A stretch of DNA of 33,025 nucleotides. Source: Acidobacteriota bacterium. Its GTDB lineage: Bacteria > Acidobacteriota > Terriglobia > Terriglobales > Acidobacteriaceae. The stretch is from contig JAJYBU010000038.1 in assembly GCA_021778845.1 (NCBI GenBank), positions 1-33,025 of the forward strand. Direction: 5' to 3'. This document shows positions 1 to 8,728 of the stretch, in pieces. The notes under the pieces are model-generated. The model was not told the origin of the DNA. It saw nothing but the letters and a program-made list of their open reading frames with translations, and did no database searches. The number at the start of each line of letters is the position of its first letter. The first letter of the stretch is position 1. The position numbers were made by a program, and so were the translations under genes.

Positions 1-115
1 CCGAGCCACCCGTCGCCGGCACTAACGTCGCCGCCATCACCGGCAGCGTCGGCAGCGCGACCTCTCCCGCCGCAATCGCTGAACTCTTCAAAAACTCACG
101 TCTCGACAGGGACAA
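1..115 (-). CDS. Tat-exported protein, N-terminal part only (runs off window)
   Basis: The first 38 codons of a gene read leftwards off the window. A TTG start at 115-113 follows a perfect AGGAGG six bases upstream. The N-terminus contains SRREFLKSSAIAAG, a twin-arginine (Tat) signal with the SRRxFLK motif followed by an alanine-rich hydrophobic stretch, so the folded protein should be exported by Tat. In-frame ATG codons at 142-140 and 151-149 would add 9 or 12 residues and cannot be excluded, but the Shine-Dalgarno favours the TTG. Too little is present to name the enzyme; acidobacterial Tat proteins of this kind are often oxidoreductases or sugar-acting enzymes. It lies downstream of, and in the same direction as, the LacI regulator, with an operator-like palindrome at 171-184 in the gap. 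Confidence 0.6.
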   Translation of the reverse strand, partial: MSLSRREFLKSSAIAAGEVALPTLPVMAATLVPATGGS

Positions 116-170
116 AAAATTCCTCCTGAAGCCTGTACTCATCCTGATCATCCGAGCCAAAGTCTTCTGG

Positions 171-184
171 GGATAACGATAACA
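171..184 (-). promoter_or_regulatory. Putative LacI-family operator, site 1
   Basis: On the minus strand this reads TGTTATCGTTATCC. It differs at only two positions from the site at 4533-4546 and matches the LacI-type form TGATAACGTTATCA at 11 of 14 positions, including the central CG. It lies about 20 bp before the first possible start of the Tat gene, where a repressor would be expected. Binding by the adjacent LacI protein is inference. Confidence 0.4.
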
Positions 185-209
185 TGTAGTAAATCATCTA
201 GTCGCGGAT

Positions 210-232
210 GCATGGAGCGATCGGCTGCATGC
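210..232. terminator. Hairpin behind the LacI gene
   Basis: GCATGGAGC and GCTGCATGC form a 9-bp stem with one mismatch around a five-base GATCG loop, six bases past the stop codon of the LacI gene. No T-run follows on the minus strand, so it is a weak terminator candidate and could instead be an mRNA-processing or protein-binding structure. Confidence 0.3.
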
Positions 233-237
233 GAAAC

Positions 238-1269
238 CTACGTGACCGTTTTGCGAGAGAATCGTCCACTGTGCGAACCGCAGGAGTCGCGAATGACCAA
301 CTCAACCGGGAGCACAATGCGCTTGGCCTTGTTCGTTTGAACATGGTCCGACAGCCTTGAAAACAGCAACTCGGCGGCGATCCGTCCTAGCACATCCGTT
401 GGCTGCCTGACCACGGTCACCGCAGGCCGGATGATGCTGGCCATCTCGAAGTCATCGAACCCCGCGAGAGCAATCTGCTCCGGAATCTTCGCATTCAACG
501 TCGAGAGCGCATGCAGCGCGTTGCGCATCACCAGGTTGTTGGTGCAGAACAGCGCCGTAGGCGGTGCCTTGCTGCCCAGCAGCACACGGACAATCTGCAG
601 CATCTCCGTCTGCGACTCCGTAACCACGTACGCATCCGGCTCCAGTTTGGCGGCCTCCATGGCGGCGCGGTATCCGTAGAGCCGCTCGTTGACGGTCCAC
701 AGTTGATTAGAAAGCCCTATGCAGGCAATGCGGCGGTGACGGTGTTCGATCAGGTGGTGAACCGCCAGTTGCGCACCACGTTTATTCTGCACCGTGATGC
801 TGTCAAACGAACTTCCCGGAGCCGGCCGGTCCAGTGTCACAATTGGCGTCCGTTCAAACTCCGGGTCGCGCAGTTGTGATTTACCCGGAGCTGGCACAAT
901 AATCAGTCCCTCAATATGCCGCCGCAGCATCCGCTTGGCCTCGATGAACTCCGTCGCCGGATCTTCATCCGACGTCGTGATCACCGTCGAGTAGGAGCGC
1001 TCCTTCGCCACCAGGTTGATCGAATGCGCGCACTGCGCAAAGAACGGATCGTGCAGATTCGGAACGATGATGCCGATCTGCCGGGTACGCTGGTCGCGCA
1101 GTGAGCGCGCCACCTCATTGGGCACATAGTTCAGCTTCGCAATCGCATCCACCACTCGCGCGCGAGTCTCGTCGGTCACGTGCACGTTGTGGTTCAGCAC
1201 CCGCGAGACCGTCATCGTCCCTACGCCCGCCAGTTTCGCAACATCGCTCATTCGCGTCGGACGATTCAA
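238..1269 (-). CDS. LacI-family transcriptional regulator
   Basis: A 343-residue protein with the full LacI/GalR layout. An N-terminal helix-turn-helix and hinge helix (MSDVAKLAGVGTMTVSRVLN, residues about 7-26) is followed by a periplasmic-binding-protein-like effector domain (residues about 60-330) with typical IGIIVPNLHDPFFA and FDDFEMA segments. The length is normal. The start is a TTG preceded at 10 bases by GGAGGAG; an internal ATG at residue 7 is possible but has no ribosome site. There is no obvious C-terminal leucine heptad for tetramerisation, so a dimer is expected. Family members bind a sugar or nucleoside and repress or activate catabolic operons. Five operator-like 14-mers occur in this window, beside carbohydrate-related genes and pseudogenes. 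The effector is unknown; a plant-glucan oligosaccharide would fit the neighbours. Confidence 0.93.
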   Translation of the reverse strand: MNRPTRMSDVAKLAGVGTMTVSRVLNHNVHVTDETRARVVDAIAKLNYVPNEVARSLRDQRTRQIGIIVPNLHDPFFAQCAHSINLVAKERSYSTVITTSDEDPATEFIEAKRMLRRHIEGLIIVPAPGKSQLRDPEFERTPIVTLDRPAPGSSFDSITVQNKRGAQLAVHHLIEHRHRRIACIGLSNQLWTVNERLYGYRAAMEAAKLEPDAYVVTESQTEMLQIVRVLLGSKAPPTALFCTNNLVMRNALHALSTLNAKIPEQIALAGFDDFEMASIIRPAVTVVRQPTDVLGRIAAELLFSRLSDHVQTNKAKRIVLPVELVIRDSCGSHSGRFSRKTVT

Positions 1270-1513
1270 TGCAAACGTTCTCCTCCATCAATCTGGCTAA
1301 AACTCCACCTGCGTCAATGGCTTCGGCTCAGCAAGCCCCGGCTTCCGGCGTGAGCGTCGAGCCAGGAAACCTCGCACCGTTAAAACATACTACGCGGCGC
1401 CATCGGTTCAGGAGTGCAAACCCCTCCACCCGGCGCTCCAGGGTACGACGCACGAAAAATTTCTGCTGCTCCAGGCGACACACTTGTACTCCGCCCGCGC
1501 CTAACCGGCGTGG

Positions 1514-1600
1514 CGACCGCGCGACCGTAGCCTTCGCGAGCAACTTCTTCAGCTCATCAAACTGATACGTGGCTCCATCGATGCTGTGTCGCAGGAGCAA
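1514..1600 (-). pseudogene. eutB: Ethanolamine ammonia-lyase large subunit, N-terminal remnant
   Basis: Read on the minus strand, the first 29 codons give LLRHSIDGATYQFDELKKLL followed by AKATVARS. This closely resembles the start of EutB proteins (YxFxDLKxLLAKAxxxRSGD...). The expected continuation, SGDxLAGxAA and the TIM-barrel catalytic domain, is absent: the frame runs on for about 60 unrelated residues to a stop at 1328. Nothing else of the roughly 450-residue enzyme or its EutC partner is visible. It is best read as a leftover of a deleted gene for the B12-dependent cleavage of ethanolamine to acetaldehyde and ammonia. The match is from memory of the family and is short, so confidence is moderate. 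Confidence 0.45.
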
Positions 1601-1784
1601 AACATTATCCTCAGCCGATCCGTTGAGGGCAGTCTACCAACATCCGCACCATCCCCACCGACGACTCCGGGTTCGGCCGCCCCTCCGTTTTGTGCTCTGA
1701 CAAGTCCGTCTTGGGAACGCTCCCGGCTTAATCCCCGGTCGGCGCATCGGCACCGGTCACTCCTTACTGGCTGGTCGCGTCAGT

Positions 1785-1814
1785 TGACAACTACTTCCGA
1801 GTTGCCGGTTGTCA
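1785..1814. repeat. Inverted repeat TGACAAC-N16-GTTGTCA
   Basis: TGACAAC (1785-1791) and its exact reverse complement GTTGTCA (1808-1814) are separated by 16 bases. Each arm looks like a half-site of LacI-family operators of the TGACAACGTTGTCA type, but the spacing is wrong for one contiguous operator. It lies about 130 bp upstream of the amidohydrolase pseudogene. It may be a stem-loop, a regulator site or chance. Confidence 0.25.
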
Positions 1815-1947
1815 TTAGATCAAGGGTCGAGGTCCGTTCTCCCAAGTGTGCCACCCTGCATCCTGTCCGGCACGAAGATCGCCCACGGTTCCTCGCCGAG
1901 TTAGCCATTTGTTGCGTTTCCCGCAATGGACGGTGATAATCCAGCGA

Positions 1948-3584
1948 ATGATCCGAGCGCTTCTAATCTGCGTTATCTTGTGTGCTCGCTGTTACGGACA
2001 AGTTGTTCCCGATCTGGTGCTTGTACACGGACAGTTGTTCGATGCTGGCGCTAACGCGCACGCGGTCGCGATCCGGGGCGATCGGATCATAGCGGTTTGA
2101 ACGGATGACTCGATCCTGAATATGGCTGGCCCGACGACAATCGTTTACGATCTGGAGGGCCGCACTGTACTGCCAGGTTTCAACGACGCCCACTTCCATT
2201 GGATGCCCGCGCCTGGAGGCGTGGAAGTTCGACTATCTGGAATGGACCCGAAGTGGGACGAGGTGCTTTCGGCCGTCAACGGCGCAGCGGCGAATTCACC
2301 CAAGGGAAGCTGGATCTACGCGACCGTGGTGCGAGCGTAGTGACCGATTCCACGCCAAGTCGCAAGAGTCTCGATCAGGTTGCTCCGGGAAACCCCGTAT
2401 GGGTCGAATGCTGGTCAGGCCATGGGCTCATCGTCAATACGGCAGCACTTCACAGACTTGGGCTGAGTGAAGAGGAGGCGGATACCCACGAACTTCACTA
2501 TGAACGATTTTCTGGGACAGCTCAACTGAGCGGACGATTTACCGAGTATGCACAGTGGGTGCAAAGAAGGCGTCTTGCGTCCCTCGCGACCAAAGGAGAA
2601 AAGCTGAAGTCGCTGCGTGCAATGTCCGGTGAAGCTATCAATTTTGGTATCACGAGCATGCAGGTCATGCCGACTACATCTGTCGAGGAGTTTGCATCGT
2701 TATCTAACGAAGCGAAACTTCCTGTTCGTATTCGCGCGATGGATTTCACCTTGCCGGGAACGCCGAGTTGGACAGCGAATTCCGACCGAAGAGGCGCGGG
2801 CAATATCTCCTCGATGGTTCGCGTTTCAGGGCTAAAGTGGATTCTAGACGGGACGCCCCTGGAGCGCGGGGCCGCGTTACGCACGGCTTATGCGGACAAA
2901 CCGGGCTGGAAAGGACAGCTCGACCTTAGCTCCTCCAAACTTGACAGCGCCGTGCAACGCGCCTGGAGCAGCAACGACCAAACTCTGTTCCACGTTGTTG
3001 GAGACCGAGCGACTGCCAAACTTTTCAGGGCGATGGAAAGAACCTGACCGGACGAAGGATGGAGATCAAAGCGCATCCGCGTGGAACACGGCGAAGGTAT
3101 CATGCCGGATCTCCTGCCTCTGGCCGTTAATCTCGGCATCGTCGTTGTTCAAAATCCGACGCACTTCAGTCTTCCTGATGTGATGGTAGCGAGGTACGGT
3201 GCGAGTGCGAAGGTTCAGCCTTTTCGCTCTCTTGCGCTGGCTGGCATTCCAATTGCAATAGGTTCTGATGGCCCAATGAACCCGTACCTGAACATCATGT
3301 TCGCGAGTACGCACCCGGACAATCCCGATGAGGCCTTCACACGCGCCCAGGCAATTGAGGCATATACGCGTGGCTCCGCGTATGCCAAATTTGCAGAAAA
3401 GGAAAAGGGGTCACTCGCGGTAGGCCAACTAGCCGATCTTGAAGTGCCGTCAGACGACATCCTTACAGTGTCAGCAGATAGGCTTTCAGGCGTCCATAGC
3501 GTCCTGATGATTGTGGGAAGACGCGTAGTTCTTGACGACAGCACATTGAAACACGCTTCCAGTAAGGCGCTTCACCAGCCTTGA
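1948..3584 (+). pseudogene. Amidohydrolase (YtcJ-like, amidohydrolase-3 family), disabled
   Basis: Joining three stretches gives one nearly full-length exported amidohydrolase of about 545 residues: signal peptide (MIRALLICVILCARCYGQ), the N-terminal strand region (VLVHGQLFDAG), the metal-binding FNDAHFHW motif, the middle barrel, IRVEHGEGI, NPTHF and GSDGP motifs, and the C-terminal ADL...VGRRVVLD strand. Three lesions break it. In-frame TGA codons at 2098-2100 and 3045-3047 both sit where the family has glycine (AV-G-TDD and ERT-G-PDEGW), consistent with GGA to TGA. A one-base deletion near 2328, in what was probably a GGG run, shifts frame between ATV and GASVVTDS. The reconstructed protein would be a metal-dependent hydrolase of amide-like bonds outside the cytoplasm; substrate unknown. 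The high residual similarity suggests recent inactivation. Confidence 0.85.
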
Positions 3585-4323
3585 GGCCAAGGAGTCGTTC
3601 CGTCCCGGTAGGGTTTGTTGCCCTCCAAACGAAGGGGCCCGGAGTGACTTGTTCCAGTTCGACGAGCAGGATTGGTGTCCGCAAAGGCACTACGGTCCTG
3701 GAACATTTGGGGAATGATGAAAATCACCAAAGCACTACTCGAAGTTTGCTGGCCTCGAAACGCTCGTTGACCCCTACTCACTCCACATTCACCAACACAA
3801 GCCGCGGTGCCGCGACCGCTGTTGGCTCCAATCGCGCGCACATATTGTCAAAGCCGAAGCGAACCTCTTGGCCATTCAAAGCAGCAGAGCGCCGGGGAGA
3901 TATTGGGTGAATCTGTGGCTATTGGGTGTGGCTCAGTGGGTTTGGTCACTCGCTGGAGGCCAGGCGCCAACGACCGTCTGGGCGCCAAAATAGACTCCTG
4001 GAAATGGCGCGAGGCCCGTACCCGTCGTGATGCCGGCTTGTGGGGAGCGACTGCGACGTGCTGTCAAGCGCACAAGAAAGCGGGAAGGCCAAATGTCTTA
4101 CCCTAACGGCTGAACGGAGACAGCGAAGGAAGCCAAGCCAGAATAAGCGTGCAGTTGCTAAATAGAAGTTGCGTCATGCGGAACAGGCATCCTGCACTTT
4201 CTGAGAAGACGGACCAATACGAACGGTGTCCGCGAACCACGCTGGAGGGCTTTTGCTCAATGACTGCGAACGGATGTGTTGGATTGGCATCATATTAATA
4301 GATGGGCAGATTACGCCAGATTT

Positions 4324-4337
4324 TGATATCGATATCT
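4324..4337 (+). promoter_or_regulatory. Putative LacI-family operator, site 2
   Basis: TGATATCGATATCT contains the perfect 12-bp palindrome GATATCGATATC centred on CG. It matches the shared pattern TGNNATCGNTATCA at all but the last base. It lies 120 bp upstream of the -35 box of the TonB-receptor promoter and is centred 209 bp from site 3. Confidence 0.4.
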
Positions 4338-4443
4338 AAAGTTTGAATGCCGCTGTAGCTGAATAGCTGCAGGTGAGATTACGTTTTCTTGCCCCCTTAG
4401 GCCTGTCAGCATAAAATCGCTTTAATTTTTATAACTTTAATCC

Positions 4444-4473
4444 TTGACGTCTCCGTGCTCGTGCCTGCATAAT
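4444..4473 (+). promoter_or_regulatory. Sigma-70-type promoter of the TonB-receptor gene
   Basis: TTGACG (4444-4449) and CATAAT (4468-4473) are separated by 18 bases and lie in an AT-rich stretch. A start near 4480 would give a leader of about 115 bases before the ATG at 4595, and the operator-like site at 4533-4546 would fall inside it. Confidence 0.55.
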
Positions 4474-4532
4474 TTTTCCGCAATCAAGTTTAGATTAATC
4501 GGGGTTCAGTGCGGGCGCTTCTGCCCCACCAT

Positions 4533-4546
4533 TGTGATCGTTATCA
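4533..4546 (+). promoter_or_regulatory. Putative LacI-family operator, site 3
   Basis: TGTGATCGTTATCA differs at two positions from site 1 at 171-184 and matches TGATAACGTTATCA at 11 of 14 positions. It lies about 60 bp downstream of the -10 box, a position suited to a repressor that blocks transcription. Confidence 0.45.
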
Positions 4547-4594
4547 AGCATGGTTTCGATGAATTGAATGGAAGTAGCCAAAGGGGGCTGTTAG

Positions 4595-7500
4595 ATGATG
4601 TCATTTCCTAAGATCAAGCCGGCAGCCGGATTAATGTTTCTCCTGGTCACGGGACTCCTGCTGCTGCAATCGCCCGCTTTGGCGCAGGAGACTACGGGAA
4701 CTGTGTCCGGCATAGTGGAAGATGCCACCGGTGCCGCGGTCCCAGGTGCGTCCGTCGTGCTGACCAACGTGGACAACAGGACCGAGCGCAAGGCAGTCAG
4801 TAATGGCACGGGAAATTTTACGATTGCATCGGTAACATCGGGTGCCCGGTACCGGATCAAGGTCTCGATGACAGGGTTCAAGAGCTGGGAGTCGCAGCCC
4901 TTTCCGATGCGCCCGGGCGACGAGGTGAACTTTACTGATATCAAATTGCAGATCGGCCAAGTTTCCGCGGCGGTAACGGTGGAGGCTACTGCGAGCCAGG
5001 CTGTGAAGCCTCTGGATACCCCCGAGCGCAGCGATGTCATTACGTCGAAGGATCTCGAGACTCTCGCCATCGTAGGTCGCGACGCGACCGAACTCATTGA
5101 GACGCTGCCCGGATTTGCCATGATCAGCCCGGGAGTGAATAACCAGCCATCGGCCAACACCGCGGCGGTAGGGCTGAACAATGGCATCTCAGGCGGCTAT
5201 TCGTCGAATGGCCAAGGGGCAACGGGACTAGCCACGATATTAGATGGTGTTTCGCTAACGGACATTCAAACGAACTCCGGTACGGTGCAGACCATCGATT
5301 CGGACATGATTCAAGATGCAAAGGTCGATACTTCGAACTTCAGCGCAGTGAGCGCGAAGGGCCCATCTATATTCAATGCCACGACGAAAGCTGGTACCTC
5401 GTCATTCCATGGGGAAGCTTACTTCTACGCTCGAAACACCGCGCTCAACGCCAACGATTGGTATAACAACTATCTCCAGCAGACACGCCCTGATGGGAGC
5501 TATTACTACCCGGGCGGAACGCTGGGTGGCCCATTGTGGATTCCTGGCACGCGCTTCGGCCGCCATAATGACAAGCTCTTCTTCTTCTTCGGGTTCGAGG
5601 TTCTCAACCAGAAGTTCTCACCTGAGACATTGGGATCGAGGGTTCCCACTATGGCAGAACGTACAGGTGACTTCAGTGTCGCCAATCTGAATGCTCAACT
5701 ATGCGGTGGGCGTCCGGACGGTCTATTGAATCCAAACTCCATCCAACCTATGTGTTACGCGGAAAATTACCTGCCAACCGGCGAGGCCGTTTTGAATGGT
5801 AATGTTGCGGCGAATGCAAACGCTGGAGGGGTGGCACTTGTGAATTGGCTGCCGCTGCCGAACGCCGATCCCTTCGTGAATCTGTCCGGCTACAACTACG
5901 TTATGCCGGTTGTGCAAACACAGAATGGCGACATCCTCCATGCTCGGATCGATTACTCCATCAACGACTCCAATAAGTTGTACATCTCCTATGGACGGCA
6001 GGCGCAGGTCACCCAGGATCCAGTAAGTTTGGGTTACGCTCCCAACTTTTCCGTGGAGTATCCTGGCGGGGTTACTACTGGCGATATCTCAAATATTCTG
6101 GCCATCAACTATACGCGGGTATTCGGCGCAAACATTACTAACCAGTTGACGGCAGCATTGTCTCTCATCAGTGACCCAGGGAACATGGGCAATCCCGCTG
6201 CCGTGGACCGGTTTCAGATGAACAAGTACAACTGTAACGACCCGGTTGCGCGTGCCTCTGGAACCTGCACCAATCCAAATACAGACAGCTTCAACTACCT
6301 CGGTGAGTACAAGAACGCTGGAGACTATTCCGTTCCGGCATTGAATGACGGAAGTGGAATTCTTGGGTATTCCAACTTGCTGATGCCTGGTGGCTTCTAT
6401 AACGACCAGGTCCATATGAAGAAGACTGTGCCCGACGTGCAGGATGCTGTCACATGGTCGAAGGGTGCCCATACCCTTGAGTTTGGCTTCTATTTCGAGA
6501 AGGGAATTCTGAACGGCATTGCGGACACTGGTGCCTATCCGCAGGGCGAGTATACGTTCAATCCCCAAAATAATTTCTATGAGTACAACGCGCAGGTCGG
6601 CCAGGCCTCGCAATATGTAGGCTGCGAGAATCCGCAATCTACGGGGACGAGCCGCACTTCGGGTGCGTCGTTTCTCGGTGCGTGTATCAATCCCGTCGCC
6701 ATGATGTACACAGGGACACCGGACAGTTTCCAGCAGACTAATTTCACTCCAATTGTAGATATGCAGTACACGACCTTGGCCGGTTATGTAAACGATCAGT
6801 GGAGGCTTCACTTAGGGAAATTTCACAACGTAACTCTCGTGGCTGGAGCTCGTATTGAACACCTTGGCCCATGGATTGACCGCCACGGCAATGGTTTGGC
6901 GACATTCTCTCCGTCACTTTATAACCACGAGTGCAACCGCGCGAATGGGTCCAACGTCACCTGCGCACAGACCACGGATTATCCCGGCATTACGTGGCAT
7001 GGTATCGACGGTTCCGTCGCAAACGGCGTTAATAATCCGCCAATGGTTTACTTTACGCCGCGTCTCGGCCTCGCCTGGGATATCCGGGGTAACGGCAAGA
7101 CAGTGATTCGGGGGGGGTGGGGAGTCTACCGCCAGGAGGAAGCATTCGCCCCCTATGCTGAGGCTGCTGCCACCGCGCAGGGTTACAAGACGACCTATCT
7201 GCAGCAGCAGTGGAACTTTGATGGGGTCGACGAGCAGTCACCCGTCAATCCATCCGACTTCAATGTCGACGTACTCTCTGCTAACGATACGGTGCGACCG
7301 GTCAACTATGAGTACAACATGACAATTGACAGGCGGTTGCCGTGGAACTCGCTCTTTGAGATCGCCTACGTCGGCGGCAACAGTCAAAACCTGAGTACCT
7401 ATAACCCGGGCGGCTACAACGAGGCTTCCGACATTAACCTGATTCCTCAGGGTTACATGTTCCAGCCATCACCTGCTTTCTGCCTTTGCGACCTGCCAAC

Positions 7501-8548
7501 GAACCTAGGCGCCGGTGCTATTTCCAGTTTGTCAACCCAGGGTCAAGACTATTTCCGACCATTCCCCTTCTATCAGCATATCTATGCCCTGAAGCACGAC
7601 TTCTACTCGAACTACAACAGTATGCAGGTGAGTTGGAATAAGTCGTCAGGCATGATCTCGTTCGGAGCAAACTATACCTTCTCGAAGACCCTCGCTACGG
7701 CTGCGTCATACAATAACCAGCTTGTGGATCCAGTGAATCTGCGGAACGACTACAATCCCGCGACCTTCGACCGCACCCATGTCATTAACGCTCACTACCA
7801 ACTCGATCTTGGCAAGCGCTATCACGGCGACCATAAACTCATTGCTGAACTAGCTAATGGCTGGCTGATTTCCGGCATTTCAACGATTATGAGTGGTGGG
7901 AATCTGGCTTCTGGGCAAGGTGAGAACTTTGGATTTGGCTACGGCTCACTTAATGTCGCTCAGGTCGCGACGTTACAACAGATGCAAAATACTGAACAAC
8001 AACAGTGCGTCCAGACTTATAACGTTCCCAAGGATGCGAATGGCAATCAGTATTGCGTCACAAACTTAAGCCCGATCACATGGTTGGGCACTCCTGACTA
8101 TCAGTTGATGCCAACTCTCAACTGCAATCCCGCTGGGGGTCCAGCCAAGGGTCAGTTCATTAATCCGGCCTGCTTTGGGGTTCCGCTGCCCGGAAGCCCA
8201 GCAGGTGGCAAAGGTGCTGACTTCTCTAATCCCACCGGTCAAGGGGTTCCCCGGCTGCCGTATATCCATGGCCCCTATTTCCAGAACCATAATTTGTCCC
8301 TGTACAAGAACTTCTCGATGGGAGCGAGCAAGGTCATGCAACTTCATGCCTCGGGCTTTAATTTTATCAACCATCCGCTGGTCTCGTTCAACAACAACGA
8401 CAACACCAATTTGAGCTTAGGGAACCTCAATTTCGCCACAGCCGGACAGCCAATTACCCCCGGGGAACTTAGCGTGCCATACTTCGGCGTTGCAAATGTT
8501 AAATTCGGAGCGCGTCTCATCGAGTTGGGTGCAAAGTTCACGTTTTAG
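4595..8548 (+). CDS. TonB-dependent-receptor-like outer-membrane protein with carboxypeptidase-regulatory domain
   Basis: A 1,317-residue protein of the large acidobacterial Oar/TonB-receptor type. A signal peptide is cleaved after ALA (residue 30). A carboxypeptidase-regulatory-like Ig fold spans about 33-118 (TVSGIVEDATGAAVPGASV...). A plug-like region follows at about 130-260 (SDVITSKDLETLAI, ELIETLPGF). The rest is a long beta-barrel ending in LIELGAKFTF, with the terminal aromatic residue required for outer-membrane assembly. The ATG at 4595 follows a G-rich ribosome site (AAGGGGG) by seven bases. It probably imports oligosaccharides or other large substrates using TonB energy; substrate unknown. 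The promoter and two LacI-type sites upstream suggest sugar control, and the three giant secreted proteins follow in the same direction. Members of this group often lack a recognisable TonB box, and I could not place one. Confidence 0.9.
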   Translation: MMSFPKIKPAAGLMFLLVTGLLLLQSPALAQETTGTVSGIVEDATGAAVPGASVVLTNVDNRTERKAVSNGTGNFTIASVTSGARYRIKVSMTGFKSWESQPFPMRPGDEVNFTDIKLQIGQVSAAVTVEATASQAVKPLDTPERSDVITSKDLETLAIVGRDATELIETLPGFAMISPGVNNQPSANTAAVGLNNGISGGYSSNGQGATGLATILDGVSLTDIQTNSGTVQTIDSDMIQDAKVDTSNFSAVSAKGPSIFNATTKAGTSSFHGEAYFYARNTALNANDWYNNYLQQTRPDGSYYYPGGTLGGPLWIPGTRFGRHNDKLFFFFGFEVLNQKFSPETLGSRVPTMAERTGDFSVANLNAQLCGGRPDGLLNPNSIQPMCYAENYLPTGEAVLNGNVAANANAGGVALVNWLPLPNADPFVNLSGYNYVMPVVQTQNGDILHARIDYSINDSNKLYISYGRQAQVTQDPVSLGYAPNFSVEYPGGVTTGDISNILAINYTRVFGANITNQLTAALSLISDPGNMGNPAAVDRFQMNKYNCNDPVARASGTCTNPNTDSFNYLGEYKNAGDYSVPALNDGSGILGYSNLLMPGGFYNDQVHMKKTVPDVQDAVTWSKGAHTLEFGFYFEKGILNGIADTGAYPQGEYTFNPQNNFYEYNAQVGQASQYVGCENPQSTGTSRTSGASFLGACINPVAMMYTGTPDSFQQTNFTPIVDMQYTTLAGYVNDQWRLHLGKFHNVTLVAGARIEHLGPWIDRHGNGLATFSPSLYNHECNRANGSNVTCAQTTDYPGITWHGIDGSVANGVNNPPMVYFTPRLGLAWDIRGNGKTVIRGGWGVYRQEEAFAPYAEAAATAQGYKTTYLQQQWNFDGVDEQSPVNPSDFNVDVLSANDTVRPVNYEYNMTIDRRLPWNSLFEIAYVGGNSQNLSTYNPGGYNEASDINLIPQGYMFQPSPAFCLCDLPTNLGAGAISSLSTQGQDYFRPFPFYQHIYALKHDFYSNYNSMQVSWNKSSGMISFGANYTFSKTLATAASYNNQLVDPVNLRNDYNPATFDRTHVINAHYQLDLGKRYHGDHKLIAELANGWLISGISTIMSGGNLASGQGENFGFGYGSLNVAQVATLQQMQNTEQQQCVQTYNVPKDANGNQYCVTNLSPITWLGTPDYQLMPTLNCNPAGGPAKGQFINPACFGVPLPGSPAGGKGADFSNPTGQGVPRLPYIHGPYFQNHNLSLYKNFSMGASKVMQLHASGFNFINHPLVSFNNNDNTNLSLGNLNFATAGQPITPGELSVPYFGVANVKFGARLIELGAKFTF

Positions 8549-8728
8549 AGAATGACTCGGCTGGTCTGTTGCGTTGAGTTCGGGCCAGAGGAGAACCGGA
8601 TCGGCGGCCACCAGCTTTTGCCGCTTGTCTACAAGAGGTATAGATCGTAGTTCTAAGTCGGTCTAAAGCTGCGGGTAGCTAGGGGCTCCTCGCAAGGAAT
8701 TGAAATAGAGATTTTCTGGAGGGGTTTT

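Larger units (their letters stand above)
1270..1947. other. Gene-poor gap with eutB remnant
   Basis: This stretch of about 680 bases has no intact gene. It holds the 5' leader of the LacI gene, a fragment resembling the N-terminus of ethanolamine ammonia-lyase large subunit (1514-1600, minus), and an inverted repeat at 1785-1814. Longer open frames here show no recognisable domain and look like chance frames in GC-rich DNA. Confidence 0.5.
3585..4594. other. One-kilobase region without a recognisable gene; regulatory leader
   Basis: No frame here shows a domain I recognise. From about 4270 the sequence turns AT-rich and holds the control region of the TonB-receptor gene: two operator-like palindromes (4324-4337, 4533-4546) and a promoter (4444-4473). 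The first 600 bases look like degraded coding sequence but I could not assign a parent gene. Confidence 0.5.

Noticed and set aside
1948..3584. TGA read as glycine (recoding) in the amidohydrolase
   Set aside because: Other genes here use TGA as a normal stop, the gene also carries a frameshift, and no recoding signal is visible. Pseudogene is simpler.
3646..3714. Frame reading DLFQFDEQDWCPQ, reminiscent of a methyltransferase N-terminus
   Set aside because: Only about a dozen residues match and two stops follow at once; too weak to call a remnant.
6089..6811. Long minus-strand frame (240 codons) inside the TonB-receptor gene
   Set aside because: It is a shadow of the strong plus-strand gene, with no domain, ribosome site or promoter of its own.
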